Translations under genes and position numbers: made by a program
Shown here: positions 6,508-15,102 of the stretch, in pieces
Layout of the letters: each line of letters begins with the position of its first letter
How positions within the stretch are numbered: position 1 is the first letter of the stretch
The notes under the pieces: model-generated
Told to the model about the DNA's origin: nothing
What the model saw: the letters and a program-made list of their open reading frames with translations, nothing else
Database searches by the model: none
Source of the DNA: an uncultured Klebsiella sp.
GTDB taxonomy: Bacteria; Pseudomonadota; Gammaproteobacteria; Enterobacterales; Enterobacteriaceae
Direction: 5' to 3'
Assembly (NCBI GenBank): GCA_902490055.1
Contig: CABUCP010000015.1
Coordinates: 1-16,321 of the forward strand
DNA: 16,321 nucleotides

Positions 6508-7263
6508 CTAACGCGTGCCGCACACCTCGCACTGCGGGTGGCGCATCAGTTTCATTTCGCGGAACTGGCAGGTCATCGCGTCGTACATCACGATTTTTCC
6601 TGCGGCGGGCGTGCCGTAGCCGGTCAGCAGTTTAATCGCCTCCATGGCCTGCAGCGAACCGATAGTGCCGACCAGCGGCGCCATCACTCCGGCTTCGACG
6701 CAGGTGAGGGCGTTTTCGCCGAACAGGCGGCTCAGGCAGCGATAGCAGGGTTCGCCGTCCTGATAGGTAAAGACGCTGATTTGCCCTTCCATACGAATCG
6801 CCGCGCCGGAGACCAGCGGGGTTTTATGTTGAAAGCAGCCGGCATTGAGCTGATTGCGAATAGCGACGTTGTCGGTACAGTCGAGTACCAGATCGCAATC
6901 GGCAATCTGCGCCGTCAGCGCGGCGTCATCTAGTTGCGCATTGACTGTGACCAGCCGGACGTGCGGGTTAATGCGCGCCAGCGCCTCGCGGGCGGAATCT
7001 ACCTTCGGCTGGCCGATGGTGGCGTCGCTATGCAGCGTCTGACGCTGCAGGTTCGATAGCGAGACGGTGTCAAAATCCAGCAGGGTGAGCTGGCCCACCC
7101 CGGCTGCCGCCAGGTATTGAGCGGCGGCGCAGCCGAGTCCGCCGAGGCCGACTACCAGCACGCGGGCGGCTTTTAACCGCTCCTGACCGTCGAAATCAAA
7201 ACCGCGCAGCACGATCTGCCGGTTATAACGCAGCATCTCTTCGTCGCTCAGCTCAATGGCCAT
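6508..7263 (-). CDS. moeB: Molybdopterin-synthase adenylyltransferase MoeB
   Basis: E1-like enzyme that adenylates the C-terminal glycine of MoaD so that it can receive sulfur for molybdopterin synthesis. The 251-residue protein has the nucleotide-binding GLGGLG (39-44), the conserved SNLQRQ with R74, the DCTDN motif (D131), the Cys region ALTCVEAG, and two CxxC pairs (C173/C176 and C245/C248) that bind structural zinc. E. coli MoeB has 249 residues. The start codon shares one base with the moeA stop (TAATG), so the genes are translationally coupled, and a G-rich ribosome-binding site lies in the end of moeA. It is not the longer MoeZ/MOCS3 type, since no rhodanese domain follows. Confidence 0.96.
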   Translation of the reverse strand: MAIELSDEEMLRYNRQIVLRGFDFDGQERLKAARVLVVGLGGLGCAAAQYLAAAGVGQLTLLDFDTVSLSNLQRQTLHSDATIGQPKVDSAREALARINPHVRLVTVNAQLDDAALTAQIADCDLVLDCTDNVAIRNQLNAGCFQHKTPLVSGAAIRMEGQISVFTYQDGEPCYRCLSRLFGENALTCVEAGVMAPLVGTIGSLQAMEAIKLLTGYGTPAAGKIVMYDAMTCQFREMKLMRHPQCEVCGTR

Positions 7264-8498
7264 TACAGCCCCCCAAACAGATGATTAAAGGGTTCGACTT
7301 CGACCCATTCGCCCGCTTCGACATTGCCGCGTTCGCGCTCCAGCACGACAAAGCAGTTGCCGAGGCTGAATGAACTGAAAATGTGCGATCCCTGATGACC
7401 GGTAGTGCTGACTACCAGTTCGCCTTCCGGATTGCGCTGCAGCACGCCGCGCTGGAAATCGAGGCGGCCCGGCGATTTCTTCAGCCGGCTGGCGGCGCGC
7501 ACGCGCAGGCGCATTGGCTGGGTTTGGCCGCGGTTGCCGGAGAGCTTCGCCAGCAGCGGCTGCACCAGTTGATAGAAGGTGAGGGCGGCGGATACCGGGT
7601 TGCCCGGTAGGCCGCAGAACCAGCTGTTGCTGAGTTTGCCGAAGGCGAACGGTTTACCCGGTTTAATCGCCAGCTTCCAGAAGCCAATCTCGCCCAGTTC
7701 TTCGAGGATGGTTTTGGTGTAATCGGCTTCGCCCACGGAGACTCCGCCTGAGCTTATTACCACATCGGCCTGCCGGTCTGCGGCGATAAAGGCGTCGCGT
7801 AGTTTCGCCGGATCGTCAGGAATAATGCCGAGGTTAATGACCTCACAGCCCAGCTGTTCGAGCATTAAATGCACCGCCAGGCGGTTGGTATCGTAAATCT
7901 GGCCGTCGCCAAGCGGTTGACCCGGCAGCTGGAGTTCGTCGCCGGTGGAGAAGACCGCGACGCGCACTTTACGTACCACCTCGACTTCAGCAATACCCAG
8001 CGATGCCAGCACCGGCAACTCGGCCACGGTGAGGCGAGTACCCGCCGGGAACACCACCGCGCCGTTAGCGATATCTTCGCCACGGCGACGAATATTCTGC
8101 CCGGTTTTCACCGGCGCGATAAAGCGTACGCCCGCTTCGGCCTGTTCCGTTTCTTCCTGCATTACCACTGCATCGCAGCCGTTTGGCACCGGCGCGCCGG
8201 TCATGATGCGGACACAGGTACCTGCTGGCCAGGCGTCGTGGAACGGTTGGCCGGCAAACGCTTTACCGGCAACCGGCAGCGCTGCGCCGTCGGCGAGATC
8301 CGCCAGACGCACGGCGTAGCCGTCCATCGCCGAGTTATCAAAGCCGGGAACGTCCAGCGGCGAAACGACATCATGGGCGGTCACGCGCGCAAAGGCCTGC
8401 AGCAGCGGCAGGGTTTCCGTGGCCTGCAGCGGCGAAATACGGTCGAGCATCTGAGTCAGGGCTGTGTCGAGCGGCATCAGTCCGGCGGTAAAATCCAT
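7263..8498 (-). CDS. moeA: Molybdopterin molybdenumtransferase MoeA
   Basis: Inserts molybdenum from molybdate into adenylylated molybdopterin, the last general step of molybdenum cofactor synthesis. The 411 residues equal E. coli MoeA in length. Key residues are conserved: D59 in [10 protein letters not shown]100 in [10 protein letters not shown]188 in STGDEL, D228, D259 in GEADYTK, and the phosphate-binding loop SSGGVSVG (249-256). The C-terminal MoeA domain IV begins near residue 328. AGGAG precedes the ATG at normal distance. It is the first gene of a two-gene unit with moeB and is divergent from iaaA across 178 bases. Cofactor supply for nitrate, DMSO and formate enzymes fits an anaerobic neighbourhood, but no molybdoenzyme gene is in the window. 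Confidence 0.96.
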   Translation of the reverse strand: MDFTAGLMPLDTALTQMLDRISPLQATETLPLLQAFARVTAHDVVSPLDVPGFDNSAMDGYAVRLADLADGAALPVAGKAFAGQPFHDAWPAGTCVRIMTGAPVPNGCDAVVMQEETEQAEAGVRFIAPVKTGQNIRRRGEDIANGAVVFPAGTRLTVAELPVLASLGIAEVEVVRKVRVAVFSTGDELQLPGQPLGDGQIYDTNRLAVHLMLEQLGCEVINLGIIPDDPAKLRDAFIAADRQADVVISSGGVSVGEADYTKTILEELGEIGFWKLAIKPGKPFAFGKLSNSWFCGLPGNPVSAALTFYQLVQPLLAKLSGNRGQTQPMRLRVRAASRLKKSPGRLDFQRGVLQRNPEGELVVSTTGHQGSHIFSSFSLGNCFVVLERERGNVEAGEWVEVEPFNHLFGGL

Positions 8499-8526
8499 GG
8501 GTTACTCCTGCTGGCAAAACGGCGAA

Positions 8527-8542
8527 AACGCCTATTATGGCA
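8527..8542 (-). promoter_or_regulatory. Extended -10 promoter of moeA-moeB
   Basis: On the minus strand TGCCATAAT (8542-8534) is an extended -10 element: CATAAT matches five of six bases and TG stands one base before it. No good -35 hexamer lies 16-18 bases upstream, which extended -10 promoters tolerate. The start would be near 8527, leaving a leader of about 28 bases. Confidence 0.55.
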
Positions 8543-8581
8543 GAAAAGCGCCGTCGACTGTATGCCACCTGGGTACAAGGC

Positions 8582-8610
8582 TTTACATCGCCGGACGCTC
8601 TTTCTATATT
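8582..8610 (+). promoter_or_regulatory. Sigma-70 promoter of iaaA-gsiABCD
   Basis: TTTACA (8582-8587) and TATATT (8605-8610) each match consensus at five of six bases and are separated by the optimal 17 bases. The start would be near 8617, about 60 bases before iaaA. A perfect TATAAT at 8637-8642 has no fitting -35 hexamer and may be a minor start. I see no clear operator in the AT-rich stretch between promoter and gene. Confidence 0.65.
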
Positions 8611-8676
8611 CAAAAAATGTATAAAAGGTTAATCAGTATAATGATATCTATACGGTTTATGGCAAAGGAAGGATGA

Positions 8677-9618
8677 ATGGGTAAGGCGGTGATAGCAATC
8701 CACGGCGGCGCGGGGGCGATAACCCGCGCGCAGATGACGCCGGAACGCGAGCGCGAGTACGTGGCGGCGCTGTCGGCCATCGTTGATAGCGGGCAAAAAA
8801 TGTTAGCCGCCGGGGCCAGCGCGCTGGACGCGGTAACCGAGGCGGTACGCCAGTTGGAAGAGTGCCCGCTGTTTAACGCCGGGATTGGCTCGGTGTTTAC
8901 CCACGATCAAACCCATGAGCTGGACGCCTGCGTGATGGATGGCTACAGCCTGCAGGCCGGTGCGGTCGCCGGGGTGAAGCATCTGCGTAACCCGGTGCTG
9001 GCGGCGCGGCGGGTGCTGGAAGAGAGCCCGCACGTGCTGCTGATTGGCGAAGGGGCGGAAAAATTTGCGGCTTCGCGCGGTATGGAGCTGGTCGAAAACG
9101 AGCTGTTTTCCACCACCGAGCGGCTGCTGCAGCTGCAGCAAGCCAAAGAGGGGGGGGAAATCACCCTTGACCACCATGCCGCGCCGCTCGACGAACGCCA
9201 CAAAATGGGCACCGTCGGCGCGGTGGCGCGGGATCTGGCCGGTAATCTGGCGGCGGCGACCTCCACCGGCGGAATGACCAATAAACTCCCCGGTCGCGTT
9301 GGCGATAGCCCGCTGCCGGGCGCGGGCTGCTATGCCAATAACGCCAGCGTCGCGGTTTCCTGCACCGGTACCGGTGAAGTGTTCATGCGTACGCTTGCCG
9401 CTTACGATATTTCGGCGCTGATGGAGTACGGTAATCTCAGCCTGTTTGAAGCCTGCGAGCGGGTGGTGCAGGAAAAACTGCCGGCGCTGGGCGGCAGCGG
9501 CGGCCTGATCGCCATCGATCGCGAGGGTAATGTGGTGCTGCCGTTCAATAGCGAAGGGATGTACCGGGCGTGGTGCTATGCGGGCGATACGCCCACAATT
9601 GGAATTTATCGAGAATAA
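8677..9618 (+). CDS. iaaA: Isoaspartyl peptidase / L-asparaginase IaaA (plant-type, Ntn hydrolase)
   Basis: Cytosolic beta-aspartyl peptidase that cleaves isoaspartyl dipeptides and shows some asparaginase activity. It is made as one chain that cuts itself between G178 and T179 in [10 protein letters not shown]179 becomes the N-terminal nucleophile of the beta subunit. Also visible are the N-terminal IAIHGGAGA, the NAGIGSVF region and the second-subunit [18 protein letters not shown]. The length is 313 residues; E. coli IaaA has 321, and the missing residues are the variable tail after GIYRE. AAGGAAGG precedes the ATG. gsiA follows after 14 bases, so isoaspartyl peptide cleavage is co-expressed with glutathione/peptide import. 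A run of eight G (9150-9157) lies in the linker region that is removed or disordered after cleavage. Confidence 0.95.
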   Translation: MGKAVIAIHGGAGAITRAQMTPEREREYVAALSAIVDSGQKMLAAGASALDAVTEAVRQLEECPLFNAGIGSVFTHDQTHELDACVMDGYSLQAGAVAGVKHLRNPVLAARRVLEESPHVLLIGEGAEKFAASRGMELVENELFSTTERLLQLQQAKEGGEITLDHHAAPLDERHKMGTVGAVARDLAGNLAAATSTGGMTNKLPGRVGDSPLPGAGCYANNASVAVSCTGTGEVFMRTLAAYDISALMEYGNLSLFEACERVVQEKLPALGGSGGLIAIDREGNVVLPFNSEGMYRAWCYAGDTPTIGIYRE

Positions 9619-9632
9619 AAGGAGAAGCGAGC

Positions 9633-11486
9633 TTGCCGCAAAGTCATGAAATTGATGAAGACGATGTGCTGGTGGTACGCGATCTTAACGTCGCCTTTAG
9701 CCAGCAGCGGCAGCGCGTTTCCGCGGTGCGTAACCTGTCGTTCAGCCTGCGCCGCGGCGAGACGCTGGCGATCGTCGGCGAGTCCGGTTCCGGAAAATCA
9801 GTGACCGCCCTGGCGCTGATGCGCCTGCTCGACGAGGCGGCAAGCGATGTCAGTAGCGAGGCGTTACTGCTGCGTCGGCGTAACCGTCAGGTTATCGATA
9901 TCAACGCGCAAACGGCGGCGCAGATGCGCAAAGTACGCGGCGCCGACGTGGCGATGATTTTTCAGGAGCCAATGACCTCGCTGAACCCGGTGTTCACTAT
10001 CGGCGAACAGATCGCCGAGTCCATCCGCTTGCATCAGGGGCTGCGGCACGACGAGGCGCTGCGGGAAGCAAAGAAGACGCTTGAGCGGGTACGGATACCG
10101 GAAGCGGAGGCGATGCTATCACGTTATCCGCACCAGCTCTCCGGCGGCATGCGCCAGCGGGTGATGATCGCCATGGCGCTATCGTGCCGGCCCGCGGTGC
10201 TGATTGCCGATGAGCCGACCACCGCGCTGGACGTCACTATTCAGGCGCAAATACTGCAACTGATTGCCGCATTGCAAAAAGAGATGGCGATGGGGATGAT
10301 TTTTATCACCCACGATATGGGCGTGGTCGCCGAAATTGCCGATCGGGTTTTGGTGATGTACCGCGGCGAAGTCGTGGAAAGTGGAGCGGTAGCGGATATC
10401 TTTCGCGCCCCGCAGCACTCTTATACTCAAGCGCTGCTGGCGGCGGTACCGAAGCTGGGGTCAATGCGCGGCAGTGATTTACCCCGCCGCTTTCCGTTGT
10501 TCAACGACGGCGGCGTCCCGCAGCAGGAACAGAATACCGTGGTAGCCGGCAAGCCGATTTTGCAGGTGCGCGACCTGGTGGCGCGTTTCCCGATCCGCAG
10601 CGGCATTCTCAACCGCATCACCCGCGAAGTGCATGCGGTGGAAAAAGTCAGTTTCGATTTGTGGCCGGGCGAAACGCTGTCGCTGGTCGGCGAATCCGGC
10701 TGCGGTAAATCGACCACCGGGCGAGCGCTGCTGCGGCTGGTAGAGGCGCAGGGCGGCAGCATTACTTTTAATGGCCAGCGTATCGACTCGCTCTCCGGCG
10801 CTAAGCTGCAGACGCTGCGCCGCGACATCCAGTTTATTTTTCAGGATCCCTACGCCTCGCTCGACCCGCGGCAGACGGTCGGCTATTCGATCATGGAACC
10901 GCTGCGCGTGCACGGCCTGCTGGAGGGCGATGCGGCCCGCGAGCGCGTTGCCTGGCTGCTCCAGCGCGTCGGGCTGGAGCCCGAGCACGCATGGCGTTAT
11001 CCACATGAGTTTTCCGGCGGTCAGCGTCAGCGCATTTGCATCGCCCGCGCGCTGGCGCTCAATCCGAAAGTGGTGATTGCCGATGAGTCGGTGTCGGCGC
11101 TGGATGTGTCGATTCGCGCGCAGATTATTAATCTGCTGCTCGATCTACAGCGCGAGATGGGGATCGCCTTTCTGTTTATTTCGCATGACATGGCGGTGGT
11201 GGAACGCATCAGCCATCGCGTGGCGGTAATGTATCGCGGACGGATCGTCGAGATAGGCCCGCGTCGCGCCGTGTTTGAAAACCCGCAGCATCCTTACACC
11301 CGCAAACTGATGGCGGCCGTACCGGTCGCTGACCCGGCGCATCGTCAACCGCAGCGCGTGCTGCTCTCTGACGAGCTACCGGGGAATATCTTTAAGCGGG
11401 GAGAAGAGGTCGACAGCGCGCCGCTACAACTGGTGGAAGCGGGGCACTATGTCGCCCGCGACCCCGCCGATGTGCTGAGCCGATAA
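9633..11486 (+). CDS. gsiA: Glutathione import ATP-binding protein GsiA (double ATPase, TTG start)
   Basis: ATPase subunit of the GsiABCD glutathione importer, with two ABC domains in one chain. From the TTG start (617 residues): first domain Walker A GESGSGKS (49-56), Q-loop Q111, signature LSGGMRQR (169-176), Walker B with catalytic Glu (189-194), switch H227; second domain Walker [10 protein letters not shown] (353-361), signature FSGGQRQR (460-467), Walker B VIADES (catalytic E485) and switch H518. An oligopeptide-transporter C-terminal segment follows each domain. The TTG at 9633 was chosen because AAAAGGAG stands 8 bases before it and the next residues PQS.E..D match the E. coli N-terminus (623 residues). 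The upstream ATG at 9570 lies inside iaaA and would add an unrelated 21 residues. The Pro usual after DE is Ser in the second domain. Confidence 0.95.
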   Translation: MPQSHEIDEDDVLVVRDLNVAFSQQRQRVSAVRNLSFSLRRGETLAIVGESGSGKSVTALALMRLLDEAASDVSSEALLLRRRNRQVIDINAQTAAQMRKVRGADVAMIFQEPMTSLNPVFTIGEQIAESIRLHQGLRHDEALREAKKTLERVRIPEAEAMLSRYPHQLSGGMRQRVMIAMALSCRPAVLIADEPTTALDVTIQAQILQLIAALQKEMAMGMIFITHDMGVVAEIADRVLVMYRGEVVESGAVADIFRAPQHSYTQALLAAVPKLGSMRGSDLPRRFPLFNDGGVPQQEQNTVVAGKPILQVRDLVARFPIRSGILNRITREVHAVEKVSFDLWPGETLSLVGESGCGKSTTGRALLRLVEAQGGSITFNGQRIDSLSGAKLQTLRRDIQFIFQDPYASLDPRQTVGYSIMEPLRVHGLLEGDAARERVAWLLQRVGLEPEHAWRYPHEFSGGQRQRICIARALALNPKVVIADESVSALDVSIRAQIINLLLDLQREMGIAFLFISHDMAVVERISHRVAVMYRGRIVEIGPRRAVFENPQHPYTRKLMAAVPVADPAHRQPQRVLLSDELPGNIFKRGEEVDSAPLQLVEAGHYVARDPADVLSR

Positions 11487-11519
11487 CAACATAACGCACT
11501 CTTGCAGGAGCATAACAAC

Positions 11520-13061
11520 ATGACTCAACCTGTTTCACGCAAATGGCTGCTGGCGCTGGGGATCGCTTCGGCGCTGGCCGCGACGCCGGCTTTCGCCGGC
11601 AAAGATGTGGTGGTGGCCGTCGGATCGAACTTCACCACGCTTGATCCTTATGATGCCAACGATACGTTATCGCAGGCGGTGGCGAAGTCGTTTTATCAAG
11701 GCCTGTTCGGCCTTGATAAAGAGATGAAGCTGCAAAATGTGCTAGCGGAGAGCTATACCGTCTCGGCGGATGGGCTGGTATATACCATTAAGCTGCACAG
11801 CGGAGTGAAATTCCAGGACGGTACCGACTTCAACGCAGAGGCGGTGAAAGCGAACCTCGACCGCGCCAGCAACCCGGATAACCATCTCAAACGCTATAAC
11901 CTGTACAAGGATATCGCCAGCACCGAGGCGCTAGACCCGACAACGGTCAAGATCACGCTTAAGCAGCCGTTCTCGGCGTTTATCAATATTCTTGCCCATC
12001 CGGCAACGGCGATGATTTCTCCGGCAGCGCTGAAAAAGTACGGCAAGGATATCGGCTTCCATCCGGTAGGGACCGGGCCGTATAAGCTTGATACCTGGAA
12101 TCAGACCGATTTTGTCAAAGTCAGCAAATTTGACGGCTACTGGCAGCCGGGACTGCCGAAGCTGGATTCCATCACCTGGCGGCCGGTGGTCGATAACAAC
12201 ACTCGCGCGGCGATGCTGCAGACCGGGGAGGCGCAGTTCGCCTTCCCGATTCCTTACGAGCAGGCGCCGCTGCTGGCCAAAAACAGCAAGCTGGAGCTGG
12301 TGGCCAGCCCGTCGATTATGCAGCGCTATATCAGCATGAACGTGACGCAAAAACCGTTTGATAATCCGAAGGTACGCGAAGCTATCAACTACGCCATCAA
12401 CCGCCAGGCGCTGGTCAAAGTCGCTTTTGCCGGCTACGCCACCCCGGCGACCGGCGTGGTGCCGCCTTCCATTGCCTACGCCCAAACCTACAGCGCCTGG
12501 CCTTACGATCCGGCGAAAGCCCGCCAACTGCTGAAAGAGGCCGGTTTCCCCAACGGCTTCAGCACCACGCTGTGGTCATCGCATAACCATAGTACCGCGC
12601 AGAAAGTCCTGCAGTTTACCCAGCAGCAGCTGGCGCAGGTGGGCATTAAAGCGCAGGTGACGGCAATGGATGCCGGACAGCGCGCGGCGCAGGTTGAAGG
12701 AAAAGGGCAGAAAGAGAGCGGTGTGCGGATGTTCTATACCGGCTGGACGGCCTCTACCGGTGAAGCCGACTGGGCGCTGTCGCCGCTGTTTGCCTCGCAA
12801 AACTGGCCGCCGACGCTGTTTAACACCGCGTTTTACAGCAATCCGCAGGTCGATAAAGACCTCAGCGATGCGTTGAAAACCACCGATGTGAAAGAGAAAA
12901 CCCGTTTGTACAAAGCGGCGCAGGACATCATCTGGCAAGAGTCGCCGTGGGTGCCGCTGGTGGTGGAAAAGCTGGTCTCGGCACATAGCAAAAATCTAAC
13001 CGGTTTCTACATCCAGCCGGATACCGGGTTTAGCTTCGAGCAGGCGGATTTGACGCAGTGA
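11520..13061 (+). CDS. gsiB: Periplasmic glutathione-binding protein GsiB
   Basis: Solute-binding protein (SBP_bac_5, oligopeptide type) that delivers glutathione to the GsiC/GsiD pore. The 513-residue precursor has a Sec signal peptide: positive residues R7-K8, a hydrophobic core from W9 to about A21, and cleavage predicted after A26 (AFA/GK). There is no lipobox Cys, so it is soluble in the periplasm. The mature part starts [18 protein letters not shown] and stays collinear with E. coli GsiB (512 residues). The ATG at 11520 follows GCAGGAG at 9 bases; an in-frame TTG at 11502 overlaps that ribosome-binding site and is rejected. It lies 33 bases after gsiA and 46 before gsiC, with a hairpin in the second gap that could lower permease synthesis relative to this protein. 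Confidence 0.96.
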   Translation: MTQPVSRKWLLALGIASALAATPAFAGKDVVVAVGSNFTTLDPYDANDTLSQAVAKSFYQGLFGLDKEMKLQNVLAESYTVSADGLVYTIKLHSGVKFQDGTDFNAEAVKANLDRASNPDNHLKRYNLYKDIASTEALDPTTVKITLKQPFSAFINILAHPATAMISPAALKKYGKDIGFHPVGTGPYKLDTWNQTDFVKVSKFDGYWQPGLPKLDSITWRPVVDNNTRAAMLQTGEAQFAFPIPYEQAPLLAKNSKLELVASPSIMQRYISMNVTQKPFDNPKVREAINYAINRQALVKVAFAGYATPATGVVPPSIAYAQTYSAWPYDPAKARQLLKEAGFPNGFSTTLWSSHNHSTAQKVLQFTQQQLAQVGIKAQVTAMDAGQRAAQVEGKGQKESGVRMFYTGWTASTGEADWALSPLFASQNWPPTLFNTAFYSNPQVDKDLSDALKTTDVKEKTRLYKAAQDIIWQESPWVPLVVEKLVSAHSKNLTGFYIQPDTGFSFEQADLTQ

Positions 13062-13082
13062 AAATGTACATCATCACGCATT

Positions 13083-13105
13083 CTCTCTCCCGGGATGGGA
13101 GGGGG
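13083..13105 (+). promoter_or_regulatory. Hairpin covering the gsiC ribosome-binding site
   Basis: CTCTCTCCC (13083-13091) pairs with GGGAGGGGG (13097-13105) over nine pairs, two of them G-U, around the 5-base loop GGGAT. The right arm is the only Shine-Dalgarno sequence for gsiC and ends two bases before its ATG at 13108. There is no T tract, so it is not an intrinsic terminator. It should limit free initiation on gsiC, giving less permease than binding protein, or impose coupling to translation of gsiB. Confidence 0.6.
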
Positions 13106-13107
13106 CG

Positions 13108-14028
13108 ATGCTGAATTACGTGATTAAGCGCCTGCTGGGGCTGATCCCGACGCTGCTGATCGTCGCGGTGCTGGTGTTCCTGTTTGTGCATCTGCTACCG
13201 GGCGACCCGGCGCGGTTGATTGCCGGGCCGGAAGCCGATGCGCAGGTGGTGGCGATGGTGCGCCAACAGCTGGGGCTCGACCAGCCGCTGTACCTGCAGT
13301 TCTGGCACTATATCAGCAACGTGCTGCAGGGCGATTTTGGCACCTCGATGGTGTCGCGTCGCCCGGTGACCAGTGAGATCGCCAGCCGCTTTATGCCGAC
13401 GCTATGGCTGACGCTGGCCAGTATGAGCTGGGCGGTGGTCTTCGGCATGGCGGCAGGCATCGCCGCAGCGGTATGGCGTAATCGCTGGCCGGATCGGTTG
13501 GGGATGGCGCTGGCGGTGACCGGGATCTCCTTCCCGGCGTTCGCCCTCGGCATGCTGCTGATGCAGATCTTCTCCGTGGAGCTGGGCTGGCTGCCGACGG
13601 TCGGTGCCGACAGCTGGCGGCACTATATTCTGCCGTCGTTAACCCTCGGCGCGGCGGTGGCGTCGGTAATGGCGCGCTTTACCCGCGCGTCGTTCGTCGA
13701 TGTGCTGCATGAAGATTACATGCGTACCGCGCGCGCCAAAGGGGTCAGCGAAACGCTGGTGGTGCTCAAGCATGGCCTGCGTAATGCGATGATCCCGGTG
13801 GTGACCATGATGGGGCTGCAGTTTGGTTTTCTGCTCGGTGGTTCTATTGTGGTGGAGAAGGTCTTCAACTGGCCGGGGCTTGGGCGCCTGCTGGTTGATT
13901 CGGTGGAGATGCGCGACTACCCGGTGATTCAGGCGGAAGTACTGCTATTTTCGCTGGAGTTCATTCTTATCAATTTAGTGGTGGATGTGCTGTATGCCGC
14001 CATTAATCCGGCTATCAGGTACAAGTAA
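13108..14028 (+). CDS. gsiC: Glutathione transporter inner-membrane permease GsiC
   Basis: One of two membrane subunits of the importer; 306 residues, equal to E. coli GsiC. It starts with the DppB/OppB pattern: a first membrane segment at about 9-30, then PGDPA and a periplasmic stretch. Further membrane segments lie at about 100-122, 132-157, 173-192, 228-247 and 279-299. The cytoplasmic EAA loop that contacts GsiA is around 208-225 ([16 protein letters not shown]). The ATG is preceded by GGGAGGGGG, which is folded in a predicted hairpin. gsiD follows one base after the stop. Confidence 0.96.
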   Translation: MLNYVIKRLLGLIPTLLIVAVLVFLFVHLLPGDPARLIAGPEADAQVVAMVRQQLGLDQPLYLQFWHYISNVLQGDFGTSMVSRRPVTSEIASRFMPTLWLTLASMSWAVVFGMAAGIAAAVWRNRWPDRLGMALAVTGISFPAFALGMLLMQIFSVELGWLPTVGADSWRHYILPSLTLGAAVASVMARFTRASFVDVLHEDYMRTARAKGVSETLVVLKHGLRNAMIPVVTMMGLQFGFLLGGSIVVEKVFNWPGLGRLLVDSVEMRDYPVIQAEVLLFSLEFILINLVVDVLYAAINPAIRYK

Positions 14029-14029
14029 G

Positions 14030-14941
14030 GTGCGATTGCTCAACTGGAGAAGGGAAGCGGTTATCAACGCGATGCCGGGCGTCAAACCTGGCGAAATCCG
14101 TACGCCGTGGCACGAGTTCTGGCGGCGTTTTCGTCGCCAGCCGGTGGCGATGGCGGCGGGAATATTCGTGTTGCTGCTTATCGCGGTCGCTATCGTCGCG
14201 CCGTGGCTTGCGCCGTTCGATGCGGAAAATTATTTCGATTATGACCGGCTCAACGAGGGACCGTCGCTGGTCCACTGGTTCGGCGTCGATTCGCTGGGGC
14301 GCGATATCTTCAGCCGGGTGCTGGTCGGCGCGCGGATTTCACTGGCCGCCGGGGTGCTGGCGGTGCTGATTGGCGCGCTAATTGGCACCGTGCTGGGCCT
14401 GCTGGCCGGTTACTACGAGGGCTGGTGGGACAGAATCACCATGCGTATCTGCGATGTGCTATTTGCTTTTCCCGGCATTCTGTTGGCGATTGCGGTAGTG
14501 GCGGTGATGGGCAGCGGGATGGCTAATGTGATTATCGCGGTGGCGATATTCTCAATCCCGGCGTTCGCCCGCCTGGTGCGCGGTAATACGTTGGTATTGA
14601 AGCAGCAGACGTTTATTGAGTCGGCGCGCAGCATCGGCGCCAGCGATACCACAATCCTGTTTAATCACATCCTGCCCGGTACGGTGTCGTCAATTGTGGT
14701 CTATTTTACTATGCGTATTGGGGTGTCGATTATTTCCGCCGCCAGCCTGTCGTTCCTCGGCCTTGGCGCACAGCCGCCGACGCCGGAATGGGGGGCGATG
14801 CTGAACGAAGCGCGCGCGGATATGGTGATGGCGCCGCACGTGGCGCTATTCCCGGCGATCGCTATTTTCCTGACGGTGCTGGCGTTTAATCTGCTGGGCG
14901 ATGGCCTGCGCGATGCGCTGGATCCGAAGATAAAGGGGTAA
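14030..14941 (+). CDS. gsiD: Glutathione transporter inner-membrane permease GsiD (GTG start)
   Basis: Second membrane subunit; 303 residues from the GTG at 14030, the same as E. coli GsiD, whose N-terminus M-R-L-F-N-W-R-R matches MRLLNWRR here. An upstream ATG at 13985 lies inside gsiC and gives an unrelated leader. It has the OppC/DppC N-terminal segment (membrane helix at about 40-61, then DAENYFDYD), the [13 protein letters not shown] motif at about 84-96, five more membrane helices and an EAA loop around 198-215 ([16 protein letters not shown]). Only one base separates it from the gsiC stop and the nearest Shine-Dalgarno-like AGG is 10 bases away, so it probably depends on coupling with gsiC, which gives equal amounts of the two subunits. 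Confidence 0.95.
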   Translation: MRLLNWRREAVINAMPGVKPGEIRTPWHEFWRRFRRQPVAMAAGIFVLLLIAVAIVAPWLAPFDAENYFDYDRLNEGPSLVHWFGVDSLGRDIFSRVLVGARISLAAGVLAVLIGALIGTVLGLLAGYYEGWWDRITMRICDVLFAFPGILLAIAVVAVMGSGMANVIIAVAIFSIPAFARLVRGNTLVLKQQTFIESARSIGASDTTILFNHILPGTVSSIVVYFTMRIGVSIISAASLSFLGLGAQPPTPEWGAMLNEARADMVMAPHVALFPAIAIFLTVLAFNLLGDGLRDALDPKIKG

Positions 14942-14964
14942 CAGGGGTTGCGTTAGGACAAAAT

Positions 14965-15094
14965 GCCCGGTGGCGCTACGCTTACCGGGCCTACAGTCCG
15001 AGGTAATGGGGTAGGTCGGGTAAGGCGTGAGCCGCCACCCGACAAAAAAACGGCACTACGGGTAGCCCGGATAAGGCGTAAGCCGCTATCCGGG
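14965..15094. repeat. Cluster of three REP-type palindromes between gsiD and rimO
   Basis: Three palindromes fill most of this 161-base gap. The first (14965-14990, arms GCCCGGT/ACCGGGC) has the same core as the pair at 2936-3007 but inverted. The second (15015-15043, arms GTCGGGT/ACCCGAC) and third (15066-15094, arms CCCGGAT/ATCCGGG) have another core, AAGGCGTRAGCCGC, which resembles classical E. coli REP sequences. A run of seven A (15044-15050) follows the second. Read from rimO, this is a T tract 15 bases beyond the third palindrome, so a rimO terminator is possible but poorly formed. The gsi operon has no T tract after its hairpin. No gene is present; E. coli has yliE and yliF here. Confidence 0.85.
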
Positions 15095-15102
15095 AGGCCG
15101 GA

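Noticed and set aside
15044..15067. Small stem plus seven T on the minus strand as a rimO terminator
   Set aside because: The inner stem would need a 2-base loop and a bulge, so the fold is not convincing; the T tract is mentioned only with the REP cluster.
14965..15094. CRISPR-like array from three evenly spaced palindromes
   Set aside because: The units differ in sequence and core type, spacing is irregular, and no cas gene is present; they are REP palindromes.
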